From the NCBI GenBank assembly GCA_963807305.1, contig CAWEBN010000005.1:248001-312000 (forward strand): 64,000 nucleotides of DNA, read 5' to 3'. Below, in pieces: positions 33,604 through 42,862 of the stretch. The stretch's first letter is position 1, and each line of letters opens with the position of its first letter. Source of the DNA: JAOPZW01 sp963807305. Its GTDB lineage: Bacteria > Actinomycetota > Thermoleophilia > Solirubrobacterales > Solirubrobacteraceae. The notes beneath the pieces were generated by a model. That model saw only the letters and a program-made list of their open reading frames with translations, was not told the DNA's origin and searched no databases. The position numbers were made by a program, and so were the translations under genes.

Positions 33604-34551
33604 GTGGCCGGCCGGCGGGTCCTCATCACCGGCGTGGCGAACGCGTTCGGCTCGCGGCTCGCGCGGTGCCTGGCCGACGACGCAGGCGTCGAGCGCGTCG
33701 TCGGCGTCGACACGCGGGCGGTCGACCCCGAGCTTGCTGAGCGCATCGACGTCGTGCGGGCCGACCTGCGAAGCCCCGACCTGCCCCCGGTCGTGCGCGC
33801 CGCGGCGATCGACACGGTGGTCCACAACGACATCGTCCAGTTCCCGGAGCCCGGACGCCCCCGGGCGACGATCCACGATGTCAACGTCATCGGCACCCTG
33901 CAGCTGCTGACCATGTGCGGCGGCCTGCCGACGCTCGGGGCGATCGTCGTCCGCGGCTCGGCCGCCATCTACGGCTCGGAACCGAGCGCACCCGCCTTCT
34001 TCACCGAGGAGGACGCCGACCGCTTCCCGCTGCGCACGCGCTTCCAGCGCGACATCGGCGAGCTCGAGCGGCTCGTCGGCGCGTTCGCGCGCCGCCACCC
34101 CGCGGTGACGTGCACGGTGCTGCGCCTGCAGCCCGTCGTCGGGCGCGACCTCGACACGCCCGTGACCCGCCTCGTCCGCGCGCCGGTCGTCCCCACCGTG
34201 CTCGGTTACGACCCGCGCGTGCAGCTGCTGGACGCCGAAGACGCGATCGGGGCCCTGCGCCGGGCGGTGCTCCACCCGGTGCGCGGGCCGGTCAACATCG
34301 CCGGCGACGGCGTCGTCTCGCTCTCGCGCGCCCTGCGCCACGCGCACCGCCCGGCGCTGCCGATTGCCGGGCCGGTGTGGGGCCCGCTGGTGCGTGCGGC
34401 GCGCAGCGCGGCCGGCCGGCCTGCGCTGCCCGACGAGGTCGGGCGCTATCTGCGCTTCGGGCGCGGCGTCGACACCACGCGCATGATCCGCGATCTGGGC
34501 TTCCGCCCTCGCCACTCGACGCTCGACGCGTTGGAGCGGGCGGCGTCATGA
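33604..34551 (+). CDS. NAD-dependent epimerase/dehydratase family protein
   Basis: 315 residues starting MAGRRVLITGVANAFGSRLARCL, a Rossmann motif. Later text (VRGSAAIYGSEPSAPAFFTEED, VLRLQPVVGRDLDTPVTR) fits extended SDRs that modify sugar nucleotides or lipid-linked substrates. The C-terminus (GRYLRFGRGVDTTRMIRDLGFRPRHSTLDALE) resembles UDP-glucose 4-epimerase-like tails. The GTG start is used. The stop overlaps the ATG of an acyltransferase gene (ATGA), so a lipid- or envelope-related substrate is plausible. Confidence 0.85.
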   Translation: MAGRRVLITGVANAFGSRLARCLADDAGVERVVGVDTRAVDPELAERIDVVRADLRSPDLPPVVRAAAIDTVVHNDIVQFPEPGRPRATIHDVNVIGTLQLLTMCGGLPTLGAIVVRGSAAIYGSEPSAPAFFTEEDADRFPLRTRFQRDIGELERLVGAFARRHPAVTCTVLRLQPVVGRDLDTPVTRLVRAPVVPTVLGYDPRVQLLDAEDAIGALRRAVLHPVRGPVNIAGDGVVSLSRALRHAHRPALPIAGPVWGPLVRAARSAAGRPALPDEVGRYLRFGRGVDTTRMIRDLGFRPRHSTLDALERAAS

Positions 34552-35285
34552 CCGAGGACGACTGGGGCTTCGACGCCGACTTCGCCCGCACGGCGGCGCC
34601 GCTGCTCGACGCGCTGTACGCGATCTGGTGGCGCGTGCGCGCCGAAGGCCTCGAGCACGTCCCGGCCACCGGCCCGGCCCTCGTCGTCGCCAACCAGGCC
34701 GGCGGCCAGCCGTGGGACGCGGCGATGCTCGCCACCGCGCTGCGCCGCCACGCGGTGCGCCCCGACGATCCGGCGCGCTTCCTCGTCCACGGCCGCCCGT
34801 TCGAGCTGCCGTGGGCCTCGACCGCGCTGCGCCGACTGGGCGGCGTGCCCGCGGCGGCCGGCAACGCCGAGCGCCTGCTCGCTGAAGGGCACCTCGTCCT
34901 GACCTTCCCCGAGGGCGGCCGCGGCGCCGGCCCGGGCTACGAGAGGCGCTACCGGCTCGAGCGCCTCGGGCACGGCGGGTTCGTCGAGCTGGCGCTGCGC
35001 ACCGGCGCGCCCATCGTGCCCTGCGCGATCGTCGCCGGGGGTCCCGGGCTGGCCGATCGGGTGATGGCGCGCATCGCGCGCCTGCCGCGCCCACCGCTGC
35101 CGCTGCCCGTGCCGCCGGCGCCCGCGCGATGGCGGATCGCGTTCGGGGAGCCGCTGCCCGTCGCCCAGCACGGCCCCGACGCCGCCGAGGACGGCGCGCT
35201 CGTCCTCGAGCTGAGCGAACAAGTCCTCGCGCGCGTGCAGGAGAAGGTGTACGACAGCCTCGTCAACCGAGAGGGAGCGTTGTGA
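34548..35285 (+). CDS. PlsC-like acyltransferase with His-to-Gln at the catalytic motif
   Basis: 245 residues of the 1-acylglycerol-phosphate acyltransferase superfamily: LVVANQAGGQPWDAAML at motif I, PFELPWASTALRRLGGVPA, and LTFPEGGRGAGPGYERRYRLERLGHGGFVELALRTGAPIVPCAI at motifs III-IV. The catalytic His of motif I (normally NHxGGxPxD in this subgroup) is Gln here, encoded CAG. That may mean altered or lost activity, or a one-base error (CAC/CAT to CAG). It lies between an epimerase and an SCP2 gene, both overlapping or adjacent, so the operon is lipid-related. Confidence 0.83.
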   Translation: MTEDDWGFDADFARTAAPLLDALYAIWWRVRAEGLEHVPATGPALVVANQAGGQPWDAAMLATALRRHAVRPDDPARFLVHGRPFELPWASTALRRLGGVPAAAGNAERLLAEGHLVLTFPEGGRGAGPGYERRYRLERLGHGGFVELALRTGAPIVPCAIVAGGPGLADRVMARIARLPRPPLPLPVPPAPARWRIAFGEPLPVAQHGPDAAEDGALVLELSEQVLARVQEKVYDSLVNREGAL

Positions 35286-35710
35286 TGCCAGCGGAGTTCA
35301 ACTCGCCCAAGGAGTTCCGGGAGGTCATGGACCGGGTCTTCTCGATCATGGACACCGACCCCGACATGGGACCCAAGCTGCGCGCAGCCGACGTGCCACA
35401 GCGCTTCGAGTTCTCCGACGTCGACATGGTGGTCAACATCCGCGCCGCCGCCGAGGGCGAGGACGGCAACCTGTACTGGGAGTGGAGCGACGACGTCGAC
35501 TGGGAGCCCAAGGTCAAGATGGCGATGTCCTCCGAGACGGCCAACAAGTACTTCCAGGGCAAGGAGAACGTCGCCATCGCCATCGCCCGCCGGCGGATCA
35601 AGACCGGCGGCGACGTCAAGGCCGCGCTGGCGCTCATCCCGATCACCAAGCCGGTCTACGCGCGCTACACCGAGATCGTCGAGACCGAGTACCCGCACCT
35701 GAAGGTTTGA
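35285..35710 (+). CDS. SCP2 sterol-binding domain-like protein
   Basis: 141 residues. The layout and text (RFEFSDVDMVVNIRAA, YWEWSDDVDWEPKVKMAMSSETANKYFQGKENVAIAIARRRIKTGGDVKAALALIP) match the SCP2 fold, which carries sterols, fatty acids or acyl-CoA in a hydrophobic cavity. The ATG at 35285 overlaps the preceding stop by one base and follows GAGGGAG. As the last gene of the epimerase-acyltransferase unit, it may deliver the lipid substrate. Ligand unknown. Confidence 0.8.
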   Translation: MPAEFNSPKEFREVMDRVFSIMDTDPDMGPKLRAADVPQRFEFSDVDMVVNIRAAAEGEDGNLYWEWSDDVDWEPKVKMAMSSETANKYFQGKENVAIAIARRRIKTGGDVKAALALIPITKPVYARYTEIVETEYPHLKV

Positions 35711-35720
35711 GGCGCGACGT

Positions 35721-35912
35721 TTGACGTTGACAGCCATCGTCGCCCGGATTTATGACTCCCGGACCGAGCAAGGTAAAAGGCCGAAGAGTGGGTGGCTCGC
35801 CACCCGCAAGGTGCCGCCCCTCGTGGACGAGCGCCGTCGGCCGACGTCGCGGGACGTTAAGCCCGCGTGCGGCGGGACCCTCGTCATCGAGGTCCCGCCG
35901 CTGATTTTCTGA
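35721..35912 (+). CDS. Possible 63-residue basic small protein
   Basis: A TTG-initiated frame (35721) with GAGG upstream ends at TGA 35910-35912. Hand-counted GC at codon positions 1, 2 and 3 is about 62, 54 and 84 percent, the ordering of real genes in GC-rich genomes. The peptide is basic and not low-complexity (KRPKSGWLATRKVPPLVDER in the middle, ending GGTLVIEVPPLIF). Its last codons form the stem of the terminator listed below, and a strong promoter-like sequence lies at its start, so a noncoding RNA is the alternative. No family recognised. Confidence 0.35.
   Translation: MTLTAIVARIYDSRTEQGKRPKSGWLATRKVPPLVDERRRPTSRDVKPACGGTLVIEVPPLIF
35727..35756 (+). promoter_or_regulatory. Strong sigma-70-type promoter
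   Basis: TTGACA (35727-35732), an 18-bp spacer, and TATGAC (35751-35756) form the best consensus promoter in the window. The predicted start is about 35762-35764. It drives a ~147-nt segment ending in the terminator at 35869-35909, and, by readthrough, the MerR-cyclase gene at 35920. Confidence 0.5.
35763..35909 (+). ncRNA. Candidate small RNA or leader RNA of ~147 nt
   Basis: Between the promoter and the terminator, successive hairpins are visible: GGGTGG/CCACCC (35790-35805, loop CTCG), CTCG/CGAG (35820-35831, loop TGGA), palindrome CGTCGGCCGACG (35835-35846), CGCGGG/CCCGCG (35848-35867, loop ACGTTAAG), then the terminator stem. GCGGGAC near 35849-35855 repeats part of the terminator's left arm, so it could pair with the right arm and act as an antiterminator. 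No known riboswitch or sRNA signature recognised. Overlaps, and competes with, the small-protein interpretation. Confidence 0.35.
35869..35909 (+). terminator. Intrinsic terminator before the MerR-cyclase gene
   Basis: GCGGCGGGACC (35869-35879) pairs perfectly with GGTCCCGCCGC (35891-35901). The intervening bases extend the stem by TCG/CGA around a TCAT loop. TGATTTTCT follows. It is the clearest intrinsic terminator in the window and lies only 10 nt before the next start codon. Confidence 0.8.
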
Positions 35913-35919
35913 GGGCGGC

Positions 35920-37125
35920 GTGCTCGTGAACGACGACGGCGTCATGTCCCGCACCGAGGCGGCGCGCCGCGCCGGCGTCACCGCGCAGACGCTCGGGCGC
36001 TGGGCGCAGGACGGCCTCGTGCCGAACGCGCGCGACGGGCGCTGGACGCCCGGGGCGGTGGCCCAGGCGCGCATCGTCGCGCGCCTGCGCGAGCGCGGCC
36101 ACTCGCTCGACGACATCCGTCAGGCGATCGAGAGCGGGCGCCTGGCCTTCGGCTTCGTCGAGGAGATCCTCCCGGCGCAGGGGCGCACCCACACGCTCGA
36201 CGAGGCGGCCGCCGACACCGGGCTCGAGCCCGCGCTGATCGAGCGGCTCTTCCTCTCGATGGGCTTCAACACCGACACGGTGCGGCGGATCTCCGACGAC
36301 GACCTCGAGCTGCTGCGCCACCTCGCCGCGGTGCTGAGCGCCGGCTTCCCGCTCGTCGCGCTGCTGCAGCTCGTGCGCGTCTACGGGCAGGCGCTCGCGC
36401 AGATGGCGGACGCCGAGGTCCGCCTCTTCCACCTCTACGTGCACGAGCCGCTCATGCGCGACGGCATCCCGGGGTGGCAGATGGGCGAGGAGATGGAGGA
36501 GCTCGCCCGCGCGTTGCTGCCGCAGGCCGCGCCGATCATGGATCGGGTGCACCAGCGCTTCCTGACGCACTTCGTCGAGCAGGACATCGTGGGGCACATG
36601 GAGGCCGACCTCGACGGCGCGCCGCTGGACCTCGGGCGCCTGCGCGTCGCCATCGCCTTCGCCGACCTCGCCGGCTACACCCGCCTGACCGAGGAGGCCG
36701 GGGAGGAGGAGGCGGTCGATGCCGTCGAACGCTTCATCGAGGACGTGGAGGTGACACTGCCCGAGGGCGCGCGCGTGATCAAGACGATCGGCGACGAGGT
36801 GATGATCGTCGGCTCCGACGCGGCGGCGCTGGTCGACTGGGCCGTGGGCTTCCAGCGCCTGGTCGCCGACCGCCGTCCGCTGCCGCGCATCGGACTGCAC
36901 TACGGCCCGACGCTGTACCGCGACGGCGACTACTACGGGCGCGAGGTCAACCTGGCCGCGCGGGTGGGCGCGCGGGCGGCGGGCGGGGAGGTCCTCGTCA
37001 CGCGCCCCGTGGTCGAGCTCGCCGGGCGCCACCTCGAGTTCGAGCGGATCGGCGAGGTGCGCCTGAAGGGCTTCGGCCACTCGACCGAGCTGTTGGTCGC
37101 GCGGTCCGCGGGCGACGATGGCTGA
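35920..37125 (+). CDS. MerR-type HTH fused to class III adenylate/guanylate cyclase
   Basis: 401 residues. Residues ~9-75 are a MerR-like winged helix (SRTEAARRAGVTAQTLGRWAQDGLV, ARLRERGHSLDDIRQAIESG). About 90-240 is a second helical region resembling the regulatory domain of mycobacterial cyclases. About 245-395 is a class III cyclase: AIAFADLAGYTRLTEEAG (first metal Asp), ARVIKTIGDEVMIVG (Lys and second Asp), and GLHYGPTLYRDGDYYGREVNLAARV. It should make cyclic AMP or GMP and may bind DNA. The GTG at 35920 is used; an ATG at 35944 is an alternative. The terminator 10 nt upstream suggests control by readthrough. Confidence 0.9.
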   Translation: MLVNDDGVMSRTEAARRAGVTAQTLGRWAQDGLVPNARDGRWTPGAVAQARIVARLRERGHSLDDIRQAIESGRLAFGFVEEILPAQGRTHTLDEAAADTGLEPALIERLFLSMGFNTDTVRRISDDDLELLRHLAAVLSAGFPLVALLQLVRVYGQALAQMADAEVRLFHLYVHEPLMRDGIPGWQMGEEMEELARALLPQAAPIMDRVHQRFLTHFVEQDIVGHMEADLDGAPLDLGRLRVAIAFADLAGYTRLTEEAGEEEAVDAVERFIEDVEVTLPEGARVIKTIGDEVMIVGSDAAALVDWAVGFQRLVADRRPLPRIGLHYGPTLYRDGDYYGREVNLAARVGARAAGGEVLVTRPVVELAGRHLEFERIGEVRLKGFGHSTELLVARSAGDDG

Positions 37126-38047
37126 CGAGCTGATCGACCGCGTGCGCGCCACGGGCCTGCTGCCCAGTGGAGCCGGCGTCGTCGTCTTGCTGTCCGGCGG
37201 GCGCGACTCCGTCTGCCTGCTCGACGTCGCCGTCGAGCTGGGCTGTGCGGCGCGCGCGCTGCACGTCAACTACGGACTGCGCGCGGAGGCCGACGGCGAC
37301 GAGGCGCACTGCCGCGCCCTGTGCGAGGACCTGGGGGTCGCGCTCGCGGTGCACCGCGCGACGCGGCCCGAGGACGCCCCCGGCAACCTGCAGGCGTGGG
37401 CCCGCGACGTGCGCTATGCCGCCGCGGCCACCGAGGCCGGCGGCGGGCTCGTGGCGGTCGGCCACACGGCCTCCGACCAGGCCGAGACCGTGCTCTACCG
37501 GCTGGCAGCGTCGCCCGGGCGCCGCGCCCTGCTCGGGATGCGGCCGCGCTCGGGCCACCTCGTCCGCCCGCTGCTCACGGTCACGCGCGAGGAGACCGGG
37601 GCCTGGTGCCGCGCCCGCGGCCTGGCCTGGCGCGACGATGTCAGCAACGCCTCGGAGGAGTTCGCGCGCGGGCGCGTGCGCCACGGCCTGCTGGCGGCGC
37701 TCGAGGCGGTCGACGCGCGCGCGGCGGCCAACGTCGTCCGCACCGCCGAGCTGCTGCGCGAGGAGGCCGAGGTGCTCGACGTCGTCGTCGACACCGCGCT
37801 GGCCGGCCGCGACCGCATCACGCTCCTGTATCTCGCGGACCTCCCGCCGGCGCTCGCCCGGCTCATCGTGCGGCGGCTGGCCGAGGGTGCCACCCGGGGC
37901 TTGTGCGGGCGCGTCTCGGGGCGCCTGGACGACATCCTGGCGCTCGGGAAGGACGGTGCGCTGGACGTCGGGGACGGCGCGCGGGCGGTCGTCTCCGGCG
38001 GGGTGCTGCGCTTCGAGGCGACGCCGCCTCTGCCGGCGTCCTCGTAG
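37118..38047 (+). CDS. tilS: tRNA(Ile)-lysidine synthase
   Basis: 309 residues. The PP-loop ATP-pyrophosphatase motif LLSGGRDSVCLLD is near residue 25, followed by ALHVNYGLR, VAVGHTASDQAETVLYRLAASPG and RPLLTVTREETGAWCRARGLAWRDD, all TilS family landmarks. The enzyme adds lysine to C34 of tRNA-Ile2 so that it reads AUA. The C-terminal substrate-binding domain is short. It overlaps the cyclase gene by eight bases. It is normally followed by hpt; here a convergent ECF sigma pair intervenes. Confidence 0.93.
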   Translation: MADELIDRVRATGLLPSGAGVVVLLSGGRDSVCLLDVAVELGCAARALHVNYGLRAEADGDEAHCRALCEDLGVALAVHRATRPEDAPGNLQAWARDVRYAAAATEAGGGLVAVGHTASDQAETVLYRLAASPGRRALLGMRPRSGHLVRPLLTVTREETGAWCRARGLAWRDDVSNASEEFARGRVRHGLLAALEAVDARAAANVVRTAELLREEAEVLDVVVDTALAGRDRITLLYLADLPPALARLIVRRLAEGATRGLCGRVSGRLDDILALGKDGALDVGDGARAVVSGGVLRFEATPPLPASS

Positions 38048-38051
38048 GTTG

Positions 38052-38124
38052 GCGGCGCTGCGCGGCCAGGCAAGGGAGGGTGGCGACCCGCCCTCCCCTC
38101 GATGCCTCGGCCGCGCAGCGCCGC
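38052..38124. repeat. Long GC-rich palindromic element, copy A
   Basis: GCGGCGCTGCGCGGCC (38052-38067) and GGCCGCGCAGCGCCGC (38109-38124) are perfect reverse complements. With one bulge, AGGCA/TGCCT extends the stem. A second stem, GGGAGGGTGG/CCGCCCTCCC with loop CGAC (38074-38097), sits at its tip. It lies between convergent genes and could act as a bidirectional terminator. About 34 bases of it resemble 43924-43957, so it may be a dispersed element. Confidence 0.7.
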
Positions 38125-38146
38125 GAGCGACGGCGGACGGACGCGC

Positions 38147-39205
38147 TTACGGCCGCTGCCCGAGCGCCGCGACGCTGCCCGTGCTCAGGAAGACCTGCGT
38201 GCGCTCCGCCAGCCAGATCGGCGGAGGCCACGGCAGCCTGGGCGCGCCGGCGGGCGCCTTCGGCCGGGTGGCCGGCGGCGGGGCCATGACCTCCGAGCTC
38301 TGCAGGATGTCGCTCGTGTCGGGGTCGATGATCACCCGCAGCTCGTCGCCGAGGTCGGGCAGACGCAACGCGACGCCGACGCCCGAGCGTCCGGTCGCGT
38401 CGGTGACCCGGCCCAGCGCGTGGGCGCCGGGGCGCGTGCCGAGCAGCTCGAACAGGGCCTGGCGCTGCGGGCTCGTGAGGTTGCCCATCGAGAGCAGCAG
38501 GACCGCGCTGCGCGTGACCTCGCTCTCGACGACGCCGGGCGCCCAACGGGGGTGGGAGTTGCCGTCCGGCATCCAGCGGCCGTCGCGGATGGCGGCCTCG
38601 AGCAGCTGCCCGGCCGCGGCGGCGTCGGCCGGTATCGCGGGGAAGGGCACGCGCGCGAGCGGCCCGTCGCCATAGCGGTAGTCGCCGTCGTACGGCTTGA
38701 CGGCGGCACCGATGTCGCCGGCCGCCCTCAGCAGCTCGGCGCTCGGCGGCGCCGACCACGTGGAGGTCCCGCGCGCCCCGGTGGTGCGCCCCTTCCAGCC
38801 GTCGGACGTCCAGTTCTCCGAGGTCTGCTCCTCGGCGACGCGGCCGCGCTGACCGTCGGCGGCGGTGACCCCGTAGACGAAGCGGTCGACCGCGCGCGTG
38901 TAGCGGTAGGCGAGCGGCGCGGGCTGCTCGGCCGCCACCGCGGCCGCGGCCTGGAACACGCCGTGGGCGTCCTGGGGGCGGCTCGAGTCCTCGCCGCCGG
39001 GCAGCGCCGCGATGGCGCCGATCACCGCGGCGGTGGCGGCGACGAGCGCAACCGTGCGCCCCGTGCGGCGGCGCGGCGCCGCGAGGGGGCGCGCGGAGCG
39101 CAGCTCGTCGGCCATCGCCAGCACGCGCGCGACGTCCTCGGGGGTGGGCTCGACCTCGCGCAGCGGCGCGAAGGTCTCGTGGAGGTCGGGGTCAGCGGCT
39201 CGCAT
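38147..39205 (-). CDS. CU044_5270-like membrane-anchored protein, probable anti-sigma partner
   Basis: 352 residues. A cytoplasmic N-terminus (~60 residues) is followed by a single membrane helix (TVALVAATAAVIGAIAALPGG) and an extracytoplasmic domain with VFQAAAAVAAEQPAPLAYRYTRAVDR. This is the layout of actinobacterial CU044_5270 proteins found with ECF sigma factors. The ATG at 39205 is chosen; it lies inside the last bases of the sigma gene, so the two are co-translated. It probably senses an envelope signal and restrains the sigma factor. This is inferred from gene order. Confidence 0.75.
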   Translation of the reverse strand: MRAADPDLHETFAPLREVEPTPEDVARVLAMADELRSARPLAAPRRRTGRTVALVAATAAVIGAIAALPGGEDSSRPQDAHGVFQAAAAVAAEQPAPLAYRYTRAVDRFVYGVTAADGQRGRVAEEQTSENWTSDGWKGRTTGARGTSTWSAPPSAELLRAAGDIGAAVKPYDGDYRYGDGPLARVPFPAIPADAAAAGQLLEAAIRDGRWMPDGNSHPRWAPGVVESEVTRSAVLLLSMGNLTSPQRQALFELLGTRPGAHALGRVTDATGRSGVGVALRLPDLGDELRVIIDPDTSDILQSSEVMAPPPATRPKAPAGAPRLPWPPPIWLAERTQVFLSTGSVAALGQRP

Positions 39206-39725
39206 GGGGGCTCCGGTCTTCGTCGATGGCGGTGCGCACGGCCTCACGCCCGCGTGAGAGCAGCGAGCGGACGGTGCCGGTCCGGCAGCGCAGGGCGGCG
39301 GCGATGGCGGCGTCGGGGAGATCGTGGACGTAGCGCAGGGTCAGGGCCGCGCGCTGGCGCGCGGGCAGGCCGTCGAGGAGCGCGAGGCTCCCCGCGAGGT
39401 CGTCGTCAGGCGCCGGCGGCGGCGGATCGTGGCCTGCGCGCTCGGCCGCGCGCCGCCGGCCGGCGCGACGGGCCTCGCGCAGCGCGGCGCGCACGGCGAT
39501 CCGGTGAAGCCAGGCGTCGAGCGCGGCGGGGTCGCGCAGGGAGCCGGCGCGGCGGATCGCGGTGATGGCGACGTCCTGGGCGATGTCGGCGGCCGCCTCG
39601 GGGTCGCCGAGGACGCCGAGCGCGGTGCGCCGGGCGACCCTCAGTGCGCGGCCGGCCACCTGCTCGTCGGAGAGAGCGCCGGCGCGGCTCGCGACGAGCG
39701 CCCCGGCGTGGTCGATGGTGGTCAT
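39192..39725 (-). CDS. RNA polymerase ECF sigma factor
   Basis: 177 residues. Region 2 reads ALGVLGDPEAAADIAQDVAITAIRRAGSLRDPAALDAWLHRIAVRAALREARRAGRRR, and region 4 reads LDGLPARQRAALTLRYVHDLPDAAIAAALRCRTGTVRSLLSRGREAVR. Both match SigE/ECF-type factors. The ATG at 39725 follows AGAGG. The divergent hpt promoter lies ~55 bp away. The sigma factor and its membrane partner form a two-gene cassette transcribed against the tilS-hpt-ftsH direction. Confidence 0.88.
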   Translation of the reverse strand: MTTIDHAGALVASRAGALSDEQVAGRALRVARRTALGVLGDPEAAADIAQDVAITAIRRAGSLRDPAALDAWLHRIAVRAALREARRAGRRRAAERAGHDPPPPAPDDDLAGSLALLDGLPARQRAALTLRYVHDLPDAAIAAALRCRTGTVRSLLSRGREAVRTAIDEDRSPHASR

Positions 39726-39778
39726 TGCCTCTAGGAGCCCTGTCGCGGGCCAGGATGTTGCATCGCGGTGGGGCTTCA

Positions 39779-39784
39779 TATAGT
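39779..39784 (+). promoter_or_regulatory. -10 hexamer before hpt
   Basis: TATAGT ends 10 nt before the ATG at 39795. TTGCAT lies 15 bp upstream, a short but possible -35. The predicted transcript is leaderless or nearly so. Confidence 0.4.
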
Positions 39785-39794
39785 CCGCCCCCAG

Positions 39795-40331
39795 ATGCGC
39801 GACCCCAAGATCGGCGAGATCCTCGTCCAGCCCGACGACCTCAAGGAGCGCGTGCGAACGCTCGGCGAGCAGGTGAGCGCGGAGTACGCCGACCGCGACC
39901 TGCTCCTCGTGGGCGTGCTCAAGGGGGCCGTCTTCTTCCTCGCGGACCTCATGCGCCACATCGAGATCCCGTGCGAGGTCGACTTCATGGCCGTGTCCTC
40001 CTACGGCTCGGCCACGGACTCGAGCGGCGTCGTGCGCATCCTCAAGGACCTCGACACCGCCATCGAGGGCCGCCACGTCCTGATCGTCGAGGACATCGTC
40101 GATTCGGGGCTCACGCTGCAATATCTGTTTCGCAACCTGGGCGCGCGCAACCCGGCCTCGCTGGAGGTCTGCGCCCTGCTCACCAAGCCCGAGCGGCGCA
40201 AGGTCGAGCTGCCGATCAAGTTCGTCGGCTTCGAGATCCCCGACCGCTTCGCCATCGGCTACGGGCTGGACTTCGCCGAGCGCTACCGCAACCTGCCGTA
40301 CGTCGCCGCGTTGACCGGTGTGGAGGCGTAG
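39795..40331 (+). CDS. hpt: Hypoxanthine(-guanine) phosphoribosyltransferase
   Basis: 178 residues, the usual Hpt length. Motifs are LLLVGVLKGAVFFLADLMRHI, the flexible-loop region SSYGSATDSSGVVRILKDLD, and the PRPP-binding VLIVEDIVDSGLTLQYL. It salvages hypoxanthine and guanine to IMP and GMP. The ATG at 39795 is preferred over an in-frame upstream GTG/ATG because the -10 (39779-39784) would overlap that extension. It stands directly upstream of ftsH as in most actinobacteria, separated by 132 bp. Confidence 0.94.
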   Translation: MRDPKIGEILVQPDDLKERVRTLGEQVSAEYADRDLLLVGVLKGAVFFLADLMRHIEIPCEVDFMAVSSYGSATDSSGVVRILKDLDTAIEGRHVLIVEDIVDSGLTLQYLFRNLGARNPASLEVCALLTKPERRKVELPIKFVGFEIPDRFAIGYGLDFAERYRNLPYVAALTGVEA

Positions 40332-40463
40332 CCCAGCGGCGGTCGGGCATCCGGCGAGCCTGGACGCACGTACAGCCTGCATGGGCAGCCCAAACCCCCT
40401 GGTACCCTTGCGTGCCCGGGTCCCCCCTCACGTTCGCGGGGCCAGACGCCGATCTAGGTCTTC

Positions 40464-42445
<1,982 letters not shown>

Positions 42446-42449
<4 letters not shown>

Positions 42450-42802
42450 GCCACGCTCTGGAAGAGCCACGGGGCGATGGCGGCCACCGCCGTCGCCACC
42501 GCCAGCACGGGCGCGAGTCGGCGCCTGCGGGCGGCGAAGGCGATCGCGAAGCCGGCGGCGAGGACGAAGCCGATCGCGCCGAGCACGCCCAGCGCCGACC
42601 ATTCCCAGGCGCCGGGGACCTGGTGCCACCCCGCGTCCGCCGGATAGCGCCCGTGGGCGTCCGGGTACTCGCAGGACTCGTCGCACTGCCAGGCCGAGAT
42701 GAAGAGCCAGAGCAGTCCGTGCGCGGCGGCGGCGAGGGAGACCGCGACACCCGTGAGCACGCGGGCGACGGTGGCGGGGCGGTGGTTGGCCGTGACGTCC
42801 AT
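42446..42802 (-). CDS. Small three-helix membrane protein
   Basis: 118 residues with hydrophobic segments near 14-35, 66-88 and 92-112. The loop between the first two contains two Cys (WQCDESCEYPDAHGRYPADAG), which could form a disulfide on the outer side. Not recognised as a family. It runs convergent to ftsH with overlapping stops. Upstream is the divergent DUF4031 gene with a palindrome at its start. Confidence 0.6.
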
Positions 42803-42846
42803 GAGCCCAGGTACACCACTGCTGACCGATGGTTAACAACGGATGT

Positions 42847-42861
42847 GCGGCATCATGCCGC
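42847..42861. promoter_or_regulatory. Palindrome at the start of the DUF4031 gene
   Basis: GCGGCATCATGCCGC, a perfect 7-bp inverted repeat around one base, ends one base before the ATG at 42863. It replaces the ribosome-binding position. It may be an operator or a leader hairpin. Confidence 0.4.
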
Positions 42862-42862
42862 G

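Noticed and set aside
33074..33910. 278-residue protein ending at 33910
   Set aside because: After the truncated repeat the frame reads AAAGRPAAGRPAAAA and overlaps ~300 nt of the following epimerase; the original-frame stop at 33588-33590 is far more natural.
42831..42842. GTTAAC-centred AT-rich spot as a promoter for the DUF4031 gene
   Set aside because: No acceptable -35 at 16-19 bp and the distance to the start does not suit either a led or leaderless transcript.
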